Origin: Chromatiaceae bacterium
GTDB taxonomy: Bacteria > Pseudomonadota > Gammaproteobacteria > Chromatiales > Chromatiaceae
Length of the DNA: 7,040 nucleotides
NCBI GenBank assembly: GCA_012962365.1
Contig: DTXR01000696.1
Location: 1-7,040, forward strand
Direction: 5' to 3'
The position numbers and the translations under genes were made by a program. A model generated the notes under the pieces. That model saw only the letters and a list, made by a program, of their open reading frames with translations. It was not told the DNA's origin and did not search any database. Position 1 is the stretch's first letter, and every line of letters starts with the position of its first letter. Of this stretch, positions 1 to 7,040 are shown in pieces.

Positions 1-641
1 AACACAGCCGCAAAAGCGCCCCCCAGTACTGCGTGCCAGAATTTCACCGGACGATTGGGCACCAGCCAGTACAACAGCGTAAAGGCCACACCGGAAGTGA
101 GCGTCGGTACCCATCCGAGAAGCGTACGCCCCAGGCTGCTGGTGGTGGCCTCGGAAACTAAGGGCAGGGAGACCAGATAGGAAGTTGCCAGCACACTTGC
201 ACCTACCAGCACCGGCCCCATGGACAACACCGCCCAGTACACCAGAAATTTGTTCAGTGCCCGCCGCTTGCGTTTGACATTCCAGATAGCGTTGAACGTC
301 TTGTCTATGGTCGCCATGAGCATAACGGCCACGACCAGCAAAACCAAAAAGCCCACGCCACTGAGCCTGGATGCCTTGCTGCTGAACTCCAGCAGATACT
401 GGTGAACCACCTCGCCGGACGATGGCATGAAATTGTCAAAGATAAAACTCTGGACGATATCGCTGACCTTGTCGGCAATAGGAAAAGCCGACAGGATGGC
501 GAAAACCACCGTCATCAGCGGCACCAGGGATAACAAAGTGGTATAGGCAAGAGAACCTGCCCTCTGGAATCCCCCGTCCGCAATGAAACGCTTTATCACC
601 CGGTAGAGAAACATGAAGATACTGGACACAAAATCCGGCAT
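1..641 (-). CDS. YihY/UPF0761 family inner-membrane protein, N-terminal part (C-terminus off the window)
   Basis: Reading the minus strand from an ATG at 641-639 gives an open frame of 213 codons with no stop before the window edge. Just upstream is ACGAGG, with GAGG about six nt before the ATG, which supports this start. The protein begins MPDFVSSIFMFLYRVIKRF, followed by a 'GSLAYTTLLSLVPLMTVVFAIL' type segment split here as GSLAYTTLLSLV (29-40) and PLMTVVFAIL (41-50), the hallmark of the YihY family. Further hydrophobic segments lie at about 94-111, 133-157 and 178-193, with TIDKTFNAIWNVK at about 111-123. The family was once misnamed ribonuclease BN; its members are polytopic inner-membrane proteins of unknown function. 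The gene is divergent from the arsC-wrbA-hda run, as I recall for the Pseudomonas locus. Family assignment is firm; function is unknown. Confidence 0.9.
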   Translation of the reverse strand, partial: MPDFVSSIFMFLYRVIKRFIADGGFQRAGSLAYTTLLSLVPLMTVVFAILSAFPIADKVSDIVQSFIFDNFMPSSGEVVHQYLLEFSSKASRLSGVGFLVLLVVAVMLMATIDKTFNAIWNVKRKRRALNKFLVYWAVLSMGPVLVGASVLATSYLVSLPLVSEATTSSLGRTLLGWVPTLTSGVAFTLLYWLVPNRPVKFWHAVLGGAFAAV

Positions 642-756
642 GAATAGCCTCGTAAAGCATTGGTTTTCACAGGGTACTGAAAAACTGCCATCGGGGATAC
701 CCCTACTCCCGCCACAAATTCCCGTTTACAATCTCAACACAGTAGCGAATCTAAAA

Positions 757-862
757 AGTCTCTGATTAAGCTGTCATCCCGGCGTAGGCCGGAGCCCAAG
801 CTATTGAAAGCTTTAGATTCCGGCCTACGCCGGAATGACGTTGATGGAGTTTATCAGGGACT
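757..862. repeat. MITE-like palindromic repeat with a long hairpin core
   Basis: The core is a 20-bp inverted repeat, 773-792 against 820-839, with one mismatch (C778 opposite A834), built on CCGGCGTAGGCCGG. The 27-nt loop has its own small stem, AAGCT (798-802) with AGCTT (809-813). A second, outer inverted pair encloses it: 757-769 (AGTCTCTGATTAA) and 850-862 (TTTATCAGGGACT), matching at 11 of 13 positions. From general knowledge, repeats with a 'GTCATTCCGGC..' core are common dispersed palindromes in proteobacterial intergenic DNA. The outer arms make it look like a small non-autonomous element, which is inference from one copy; no flanking target duplication is obvious. Its right end is about 8 nt from the Shine-Dalgarno of the arsC-like gene, so a transcript from upstream would carry the hairpin. 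The rest of the 642-882 intergenic stretch shows no strong promoter; a TACAAT at 727-732 lacks a good -35 partner. Confidence 0.75.
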
Positions 863-882
863 CCCTAATCGAGGAGTAAGAC

Positions 883-2508
<1,626 letters not shown>

Positions 2509-2518
<10 letters not shown>

Positions 2519-3066
2519 CCCGGCATGCCCATCAGATTATCAGCCGGTATCTCCATCATGGACAACTGGCGATCGATGCCACCGCCGGCAACGGCCATGA
2601 CAGCTGTTTTCTGGCGCATCGGGTCGGGCCCGGCGGCAGAGTTTATGCTTTCGACATTCAGCAACAAGCCCTGCAAAACACCGCCGAACGGCTACAAGAG
2701 CAGGGATTGGCGGCACAGGTACAGCTCGTTCATGCAGGGCATCAACAGATGCGTGAAACGCTGCCATCGGACTGCCACGGGAAAATCCGGGCGGTCACCT
2801 TCAATCTGGGCTACCTGCCCCATGGCGAAAAAAGTATCACCACCACCAGCGACACCACCCTTCCGGCGCTGCAACAGGCCAGTGAACTGCTTTGTCCCGA
2901 CGGGATCATCAGCGTCCTGGCCTACCGGGGGCATTCGGGCGGCATGGAAGAATCGATTGCAACAGAACAGAAACTGAATGAATTGGCATCCGGCACATTG
3001 CGATTGAGCATCATCGAATCCCCCGGCCCCGTATTGTTTATCCTCGCACCCCGTCAGCATGACTGA
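2509..3066 (+). CDS. MnmM/YtqB-type SAM-dependent tRNA methyltransferase
   Basis: This 185-residue class I methyltransferase has the rRNA_methylase (YtqB) family signature. DATAGNGHD (23-31) is the SAM-binding motif I, YAFDIQ (46-51) the acidic strand, FNLGYLP (98-104) motif IV, and YRGHSGG (139-145) and PGPVLFILAPR (172-182) the C-terminal blocks. B. subtilis YtqB was recently renamed MnmM: it methylates 5-aminomethyl-2-thiouridine at the wobble position of certain tRNAs to the mnm5 form. In E. coli the last steps are done by MnmC instead. The same activity here is inferred from motif similarity. The ATG at 2509 is chosen because family members begin a few residues before this point; the upstream extension to 2377 only shadows hda. 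It overlaps hda by 10 nt and yqaA by 8 nt, and its own ribosome-binding site is weak. Confidence 0.87.
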
Positions 3067-3490
3067 AAACGGCGGTCTGTGGGGGCTGTTCTTCAGCAGT
3101 TTTCTTGCAGCAACCTTGCTGCCGGGTGGTTCTGAAGCCCTGTTGCTGTGGATGAATTTCCAGCAAGAATACAGCCCGGTTCTGTTGTTGCTGGCGGCGA
3201 CTTCAGGCAACACTCTGGGGGGGCTGAGCAGCTGGGTCATAGGCCGCTGGATTCGCTACCGTTTTCCCGGCGCCGGCCTGCACAAGCCACGGCAGCAAAA
3301 AGCCCTGACCTGGATCGAAAAACACGGCGCCCCCCTGTTGCTGCTGTCCTGGGTTCCCATCATCGGCGACCCCCTGTGCGTAGCCGCCGGCTGGGCGCGT
3401 ATTCACTGGGTCTGGTCAACGCTGTTCATTACCCTGGGAAAAGGAACTCGCTATGCCGTGCTGCTGTGGGTATCATCACCGGAAATCTGA
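3059..3490 (+). CDS. yqaA: YqaA-family membrane protein (DedA/SNARE-associated type)
   Basis: This is a 143-residue membrane protein; E. coli YqaA has about 142. The N-terminal SSFLAATLLPGGSEALLL (13-30) contains the ATLLPG-SE block of YqaA. ATSGNTLGGL (47-56) and LLSWVPIIGDPLCVAAGWAR (95-114) follow, then LGKGTRYAVLLWV (126-138). These are half-helix and helix features of the DedA-like fold, whose larger members act in lipid carrier flipping and membrane homeostasis. The role of YqaA itself is not established. About four hydrophobic segments are visible, at 5-22, 38-62, 90-111 and 116-137. The ATG at 3059 lies inside the end of the methyltransferase gene, with no good Shine-Dalgarno, suggesting coupled translation. 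A 16-nt gap follows, the only non-overlapping junction in this run. Confidence 0.9.
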   Translation: MTENGGLWGLFFSSFLAATLLPGGSEALLLWMNFQQEYSPVLLLLAATSGNTLGGLSSWVIGRWIRYRFPGAGLHKPRQQKALTWIEKHGAPLLLLSWVPIIGDPLCVAAGWARIHWVWSTLFITLGKGTRYAVLLWVSSPEI

Positions 3491-3506
3491 TTCCGAGACA
3501 ATCGAC

Positions 3507-3746
3507 ATGCAACACATCGTCATTGACCCCGCTTCCACTTCCCTGGATCAGCGCTATGCGCTGGTGCTGAGCAAGCGTCGCTCGCGCAAACGTTTTCCGG
3601 AAGGTTGTGTCACCGTTGTGAAAACCGAAGCAGAAGCCATCGATGGGGCGAAGGCGGAAGATGATCTTTACGCAGCGGTTGTATATGGGCCTTCGCCTTC
3701 TTCTGAAGGACTGCGTATGTACTATCTGGTGCGCTGGCTGACATGA
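3507..3746 (+). CDS. Small conserved-looking protein of unknown function (79 residues)
   Basis: I do not recognise this gene. The ATG at 3507 has GAGA (3494-3497) nine nt upstream and gives 79 residues; the frame opens earlier at 3453, but that part shadows yqaA. The protein is soluble with no membrane segment. It has a basic stretch, SKRRSRKRF (22-30), then a mixed acidic middle (EAEAIDGAKAEDD, 41-53), and a well-formed C-terminus, LYAAVVYGPSPSSEGLRMYYLVRWL (54-78), split by a GPSPSSEG turn at 61-68. Its stop overlaps the next gene's start as ATGA, and its codon use resembles its neighbours, so it is very likely a real gene. Coupling to the histidine phosphatase suggests the two are made together; any shared function is a guess. 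Confidence 0.75.
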   Translation: MQHIVIDPASTSLDQRYALVLSKRRSRKRFPEGCVTVVKTEAEAIDGAKAEDDLYAAVVYGPSPSSEGLRMYYLVRWLT

Positions 3747-4342
3747 GTACCCGTATCGACTTCATCCGCCACGGAGAACCCGAAGGTGGGCGGCTGTACC
3801 GCGGCGCGGCAATCGATGACCCCCTCAGCGAGAAAGGATGGAAGCAAATGTGGCAGGCTCTGGGCGAGCAGAATCACTGGGATCAGATCGTCAGCTCCCC
3901 CCTGCTGCGCTGCCTGGAATTCGCCCATGCGGTTTCCAACAAACACGGGCTGCCTGTGGCGGTAGAAGATGACTTTCGCGAGGTGGGTTTTGGCGACTGG
4001 GAAGGCTTCAGCCCCCAACACATCCGGCAGACCCGCTTGCAGGAATATGAACGTTTTTATACAGATCCGGTCAATAATCGCCCCGAAGGGGCCGAAGATC
4101 TGCGTCATTTTGGACAACGTGTGGCCACTGCCCTGGAACAGACAGCCTCAGAGTTCGATGGCAGGAAGCTTCTCATCGTCGCCCATGCCGGCGTCATTCG
4201 TGCCGCCCTCGGTCATGTGATGCAGGCGCCTGCCGCTTCCTGGTATCGGGTAAAGGTCAACAATGCCGGTATCACCCGTTTTGAATTCGGCTCATTGGGG
4301 AGCCAGCTTATTTTTCATAATCGTTCTGATTTGCCGGCTTGA
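3743..4342 (+). CDS. Histidine phosphatase (phosphoglycerate mutase-like) family protein
   Basis: This 199-residue protein has the histidine phosphatase catalytic set. FIRHGEPEGG (7-16) carries Arg9 and the phospho-accepting His10. SSPLLRC (51-57) carries Arg56. The acid Glu80 is in FREVGFGDWEG (78-88), and VAHAGVIRA (146-154) carries His148. Domain order and length resemble CobC-type alpha-ribazole phosphatases and small broad-specificity phosphatases. No cobalamin gene is nearby, so the CobC role cannot be claimed and the substrate is unknown. The start overlaps the 79-residue gene by 4 nt (ATGA). It is the last gene of the plus-strand run, and its final 35 bp overlap the tail of the opposing gene. 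I see no convincing terminator after it within the next 60 nt. Confidence 0.9.
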   Translation: MSTRIDFIRHGEPEGGRLYRGAAIDDPLSEKGWKQMWQALGEQNHWDQIVSSPLLRCLEFAHAVSNKHGLPVAVEDDFREVGFGDWEGFSPQHIRQTRLQEYERFYTDPVNNRPEGAEDLRHFGQRVATALEQTASEFDGRKLLIVAHAGVIRAALGHVMQAPAASWYRVKVNNAGITRFEFGSLGSQLIFHNRSDLPA

Positions 4343-5528
4343 GCAACGCATCCGCGGGGGTAAACTCCCCGACAGGAACCGCCAGAGTCTGAGCGCCCTT
4401 TATCAGCGGCTGGAATCCCTGATTCAAAACACCCGCATAGGCTGTCTGCAACGCTGCCTTGAGCTGATCCTGCCGGGAAGTTATCGCCTGGTGGATATCC
4501 TTTTCAAATTCTTCCCGGTTCAAGGCCTCATCCAGTTTGATCACCGCCTTGTCGATGGCCACCCATGCCAACAGCCCCCCCACTGCGCCACAGACCAACG
4601 CACCCGGCCCCGTGGGACTACAGATCGCTGCGCCAGTGCCAGCCCCCGCCAGCACACCGCCACCTTTGATGGCCGATTTGGCCGCCAGCTTGGCCAGGAG
4701 GACGGAAGCCGCATGAAAGCTTTTCGTGCCGGCCATTTTAGCCAGGGTTTTCTTCGCGACCACAGCCCCCATGCCTTTGGCTGCAGCAACGCCGGTTCCT
4801 GTCGCCACCAGGGTGGAAAACACCTGGCGATTGAGGTCGGCACTGCTGAGTTCCAGGCCGGCGGCAAACAGCTGATCCAGATTCAGACTGTCGCCCATCA
4901 CCGGCGCGCCTGGCCCCGATGGCCAGGAACTCGCTGCGATAAGCAATCCCAATTCTGTGGTCAGTTTCGTACCGGACTGCTTCATCTCCTGCAGCAGGCC
5001 GGCATTCAGGTCGGCCAACATATTGTCCAGATTCACATCCAGAGCTGCAGGCTGAAAGACCGTTTCCTCGAGACGTTGCTGCAGATACGCCGCCATGTCA
5101 CCCCCAACAGCATGGGCGTAGCGCATGTATTCACCGGTGAGGGAGTAATACCAGTCAGAAAAATCAGAGACATGGCCATGCATCGGCGCAAAGGCCGTGT
5201 CCACCGCCGTATCGATACGCTGCTGCATCCGTTGTTCCAGCGTACTTTGCTCGGCATCCAGCGCCCCCTGCATATCCAAGGACAGCTGCAAACGTTTGGC
5301 TTCAGGAACGACTCTCTGCTCTCCATTGAGGATGACAGACAGCAATCTCTGAACCGGCACAGCCTGGTGCTGTGCCTGTTGTTCGGCCAACTGTCTGCCA
5401 CCGCGTAACAGGGCAAAACCCGCAAGCAGGGCCAGCAGCAGGATCATGCTGAAAAAGCCCAGCCACAGCAGTTTCGAAGACGATGCCGTATTATTGTCCA
5501 CAGCCTGATCGCACCATTTGATCAACAT
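4308..5528 (-). CDS. Uncharacterised 406-residue membrane-anchored protein with glycine-rich hydrophobic region
   Basis: I do not recognise this family. Near the N-terminus a single strong membrane helix (about 19-40, LLWLGFFSMILLLALLAGFALL) is followed by positive residues. Residues 41-230 are mostly helical, rich in Q, E, L and A, with a WYY patch at 126-128. About 235-326 is glycine/alanine-rich and hydrophobic: TGTGVAAAKGMG, then GGGVLAGAGTGAA (289-301) and GALVCGAVGGLLAWVAI (309-325), with cysteines at 303 and 313. The small-residue spacing is of the glycine-zipper type. A charged helical segment, KLDEALNREEFEKDIHQAI, comes next at 331-349. The ATG at 5528 overlaps the upstream gene by 38 nt with only a weak ribosome site, so translation may be coupled. 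The opposite-strand frame over this region is rich in Q, R, H and C and is a shadow. Membrane insertion of the glycine-rich part is inference. Confidence 0.8.
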   Translation of the reverse strand: MLIKWCDQAVDNNTASSSKLLWLGFFSMILLLALLAGFALLRGGRQLAEQQAQHQAVPVQRLLSVILNGEQRVVPEAKRLQLSLDMQGALDAEQSTLEQRMQQRIDTAVDTAFAPMHGHVSDFSDWYYSLTGEYMRYAHAVGGDMAAYLQQRLEETVFQPAALDVNLDNMLADLNAGLLQEMKQSGTKLTTELGLLIAASSWPSGPGAPVMGDSLNLDQLFAAGLELSSADLNRQVFSTLVATGTGVAAAKGMGAVVAKKTLAKMAGTKSFHAASVLLAKLAAKSAIKGGGVLAGAGTGAAICSPTGPGALVCGAVGGLLAWVAIDKAVIKLDEALNREEFEKDIHQAITSRQDQLKAALQTAYAGVLNQGFQPLIKGAQTLAVPVGEFTPADALLKPANQNDYEK

Positions 5529-6282
5529 CCGGTTTTCGTATCAGCGTGCCCAGAAGCATACGGCTCCAGGCCCACAGGGACAAACCCGACCAGAAGAAAA
5601 ACAAAAGCCAACCAGCCATCCTGCTCCAGATACTGCTGACGGCTTCCAGCCCCTGATGGACGAAACGCCCCGCCAGTGCATGCTGCATCGTCTGCAGCCG
5701 CACCAGCGGTGCAATCAATTCACACTGCACCCGCTCTTGCTGCGCCCCATGCACGGCGGTTTCCTGCCAGGACATGCCCGTGTAATCAACCTGCTTTTCA
5801 AACAGTTGCCCGGTTGCCAGCAACAGGGCCAGAACCAGTGTGTTCACCGTCACCAGCATACGCCGTGCAATAACGCCACCCTGCCCCGGCTTTACCTGTT
5901 TCACAAGGAGGTTGCGCAGCCAGGCATCCGCCATATACACCAGCAGGACATCGGCAAGCGTCAGCCACCAAAACCATGCAGGCCAGTCCAGAACCTCGAC
6001 AAACAGTATGAAGGTGAAAAACACGCCCTTCAGCACCTGCCGAAACAAGAGAAACATTCTTCGGCACAACAATCGGGACAGCCAGCTGTCAGCATGCAGA
6101 TACATGCCCACCAGGGCGCGCCGGCGCATCAGCGCAACTTCCAGCATGTTCAGGGTAATGAGACCCAGAACAGGCAGCATCAGAACCAACAATATCAGGC
6201 AGGACAAATTCTCTTTCCACAAAGCCCAACCCAACAGTAACATCCCCGGAAAAAGCATCAGGAACAAACGAACCATGAACAT
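5491..6282 (-). CDS. Uncharacterised multi-pass membrane protein (263 residues)
   Basis: I do not recognise this family. The sequence suggests about six membrane segments: 4-22, 27-49, 77-98, 100-120, 141-160 and 222-245. Between the fifth and sixth lies a longer soluble stretch (about 161-220) with FEKQVDYTGMSWQE at 161-174 and a helical part ending MQHALAGRF (199-207). Arginine pairs and triplets sit between early segments (RRR at 53-55, RR at 74-75 and 140-141), consistent with cytoplasmic loops. The ATG at 6282 follows the DUF3820 stop (6285-6283) with no gap; a second Met at residue 3 is an alternative start. Its last 38 nt overlap the start of the 406-residue gene. The close packing suggests the two membrane proteins are made together and may form a complex, which is inference. 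Confidence 0.8.
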   Translation of the reverse strand: MFMVRLFLMLFPGMLLLGWALWKENLSCLILLVLMLPVLGLITLNMLEVALMRRRALVGMYLHADSWLSRLLCRRMFLLFRQVLKGVFFTFILFVEVLDWPAWFWWLTLADVLLVYMADAWLRNLLVKQVKPGQGGVIARRMLVTVNTLVLALLLATGQLFEKQVDYTGMSWQETAVHGAQQERVQCELIAPLVRLQTMQHALAGRFVHQGLEAVSSIWSRMAGWLLFFFWSGLSLWAWSRMLLGTLIRKPDVDQMVRSGCGQ

Positions 6283-6510
6283 TCAATGCACCGTCGGGAG
6301 CTTCTTCATCGGCGTGATGAGATCTTCCAGGCCATTGATCTTGATCTCCAGGGCAAGCTGCATGAGCTGCCCCAGCTTTCCCTCTGGAAAGCCCTGGTTG
6401 GAAAACCAGAGCAGATAGGACTCGGGCAGATCGATCAGTACCCGCCCTTTGTATTTGCCGAAGGGCATGGGCGTTTTCGCCAGTTTCAGCAGATCTTCCT
6501 TGTCAAACAT
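6283..6510 (-). CDS. DUF3820 family small protein
   Basis: This 75-residue protein matches DUF3820, also named 'putative quorum-sensing-regulated virulence factor' after a Pseudomonas structure. Visible blocks are MPFGKYKGR (15-23), LIDLPESYLLWF (25-36), and FPEGKLGQLM (41-50) with LALEIKINGLEDLI (52-65). The length fits the family, which is about 70-75 residues. Its biochemical role is unknown, and the virulence name should not be carried over. The ATG at 6510 has no clear Shine-Dalgarno; homologues as I recall them begin at about the same point. It is first in the minus-strand unit and its stop abuts the next start codon, so it is probably co-transcribed with the membrane pair. Confidence 0.88.
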   Translation of the reverse strand: MFDKEDLLKLAKTPMPFGKYKGRVLIDLPESYLLWFSNQGFPEGKLGQLMQLALEIKINGLEDLITPMKKLPTVH

Positions 6511-6549
6511 GTCTGTGCAGTGTTTTTCAATCGATAGAGAAGTTTTCCT

Positions 6550-6558
6550 ACCATAACA
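6550..6558 (-). promoter_or_regulatory. Possible extended -10 promoter element for the DUF3820 unit
   Basis: On the minus strand this reads TGTTATGGT, fitting the extended -10 form TGnTAnnnT. It lies between the terminator hairpin (6564-6584) and the DUF3820 start at 6510, leaving an untranslated leader of roughly 30 nt. Any -35 would fall within the hairpin and none is recognisable. It is proposed because the terminator should cut the unit off from the gene upstream, so a promoter is needed in these 53 nt. Confidence 0.25.
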
Positions 6559-6584
6559 GAAAAGGGGCAGCCATCGGCTGCCCC
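6556..6584 (-). terminator. Intrinsic terminator after the molybdopterin oxidoreductase gene
   Basis: A perfect 9-bp stem, GGGGCAGCC (6564-6572) with GGCTGCCCC (6576-6584), encloses a 3-nt loop. Read on the minus strand it is followed by TTTTCTGTT, a short U-rich tail, and it starts about 26 nt past the stop codon at 6610. On the plus strand the tail is CGCATTTC, so it would act mainly for the minus-strand gene. Confidence 0.75.
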
Positions 6585-6609
6585 CGCATTTCCCCCAATC
6601 AGCAGAGAA

Positions 6610-7040
6610 TCAGACTACATTACGCGGTGCAAAGGACATATGCGTGAACTCATGCTTGTACTTTGATTCACCGATCTTCTTGACCCGGGAAACACCCATC
6701 TTGTAGTTGTAGTTGCCGCTGATCTGGTCAGGCACCCGGCCCTGCAGCGCATTGGAAGGCTGGTTGGTGTTGACGAAGTAGGAATACAAGGTTCCCTTCT
6801 TTACGTGGGGCGTGACGATTGCCACGGCTTCCACTGCTGCCTTGCTCAGCTCGATCCAGCCGTTCTTCATCAGGTCGGCAAAGTTGAAGTCTGAGCCGTG
6901 TACACCCTTGATGGTCTGGCGGAATGCCGGCACGCGATCGGAATACAACAGGATCCTGTCTCCCGACTCGATGCCACGCGCAGCTGCATCATCCGGATGA
7001 ATCTCTGTCCAGTTTTCCGGCCACCGTTGGGCAATATAAG
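6610..7040 (-). CDS. Molybdopterin-dependent oxidoreductase large subunit, C-terminal fragment
   Basis: The frame enters from the window edge and gives 142 residues before TGA at 6612-6610; the N-terminus is outside. It is the molydopterin-dinucleotide-binding C-terminal domain of the DMSO reductase superfamily. WPENWTEIHPDDAAARGIESGDRILLYS (6-33), a typical 'IHPDDA..RGI.SGD' block, is the key evidence. TPHVKKGTLYSYFVN (76-90) and the end YKHEFTHMSFAPR (127-139) follow. The closing layout (NYKMGVSRVKKIGES, 111-125) is vaguely like the arsenite oxidase AioA-type end, but that is a weak resemblance and the substrate cannot be told. A nitrate, arsenite or sulfur-compound enzyme are all possible. 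The hydrophilic C-terminal domain alone does not show location. It is separated from DUF3820 by a terminator. Confidence 0.8.
   Translation of the reverse strand, partial: YIAQRWPENWTEIHPDDAAARGIESGDRILLYSDRVPAFRQTIKGVHGSDFNFADLMKNGWIELSKAAVEAVAIVTPHVKKGTLYSYFVNTNQPSNALQGRVPDQISGNYNYKMGVSRVKKIGESKYKHEFTHMSFAPRNVV

Noticed and set aside
436..660. Minus-strand 74-residue open frame.
   Set aside because: It is out of frame with the YihY-type gene, whose frame runs off the window edge and has clear family motifs.
693..703. GGGGATACCCC, a short palindrome between yihY-type and arsC-like genes.
   Set aside because: Four-base arms are expected by chance and no promoter alignment makes it a convincing operator.
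841..857. TTGAT...ATCA pattern resembling an FNR/CRP-type site before the arsC-like gene.
   Set aside because: The half-site spacing is wrong, and the right part belongs to the outer arm of the palindromic repeat.
4355..4370. GGGGG...CCCC hairpin after the phosphatase stop as a possible terminator.
   Set aside because: The stem is only four G-C pairs, has no T tract, and lies within the coding part of the opposing gene.
4263..5408. Long open frame on the plus strand (381 residues).
   Set aside because: It lies opposite the 406-residue minus-strand gene. Its translation is rich in Q, R, H and C with no recognisable domain, while the minus frame has a clear membrane anchor, plausible helices and close packing with its neighbours.
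5494..5502. TTGTCCACA, one mismatch from a DnaA box, of interest because hda is nearby.
   Set aside because: It is a single copy inside the overlap of two coding sequences, with no cluster of boxes or AT-rich region, so there is no sign of an origin.
5518..6240. Plus-strand open frame of 240 residues.
   Set aside because: It is opposite the 263-residue membrane protein gene; the Q/H/P-rich composition is what an antisense reading of Leu/Trp-rich membrane codons gives.

Overview
The window looks like chromosomal DNA of a gammaproteobacterium with moderately high GC. The main evidence is gene order. A divergent yihY-type membrane protein gene, then an arsC/yfgD-like gene, wrbA and hda, is the order I recall around hda in Pseudomonas and relatives. 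There a DUF2069 gene usually sits between wrbA and hda; here wrbA and hda overlap directly. The yqaA-like gene and the DUF3820 gene also fit this group. I cannot name the genus. A molybdopterin oxidoreductase at the right edge hints at respiratory flexibility but does not fix the lineage.

Layout. (1) Positions 1-641, minus strand: N-terminal part of a YihY/UPF0761 inner-membrane protein, cut by the window edge. (2) Positions 642-882: intergenic, dominated by a MITE-like palindrome at 757-862. (3) Positions 883-4342, plus strand: a tightly packed run of seven genes: arsC/yfgD-like, wrbA-like, hda, an MnmM/YtqB-type methyltransferase, yqaA-like, an unrecognised 79-residue protein, and a histidine phosphatase. 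Five of the six junctions overlap by 4 to 10 nt and the sixth has a 16-nt gap, so the run is probably one operon. (4) Positions 4308-6510, minus strand: a three-gene unit of DUF3820, a 263-residue multi-pass membrane protein and a 406-residue protein with an N-terminal membrane anchor and a glycine/alanine-rich hydrophobic region. It converges on the phosphatase with a 35-bp tail-to-tail overlap. (5) Positions 6511-6609: an intergenic stretch with a hairpin terminator. (6) Positions 6610-7040, minus strand: the C-terminal end of a molybdopterin-dependent oxidoreductase.

How the genes fit together. The plus-strand run combines redox housekeeping (ArsC-like, WrbA), control of replication initiation (Hda, which with the sliding clamp promotes ATP hydrolysis by DnaA), probable wobble-uridine modification of tRNA (MnmM), membrane upkeep (YqaA) and a phosphatase. 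It looks like a co-transcribed housekeeping cluster rather than a pathway. The least explained part is the 263/406-residue membrane pair, which I could not assign to a known family. I see no CRISPR array, tRNA, rRNA, transposase gene or phage gene.
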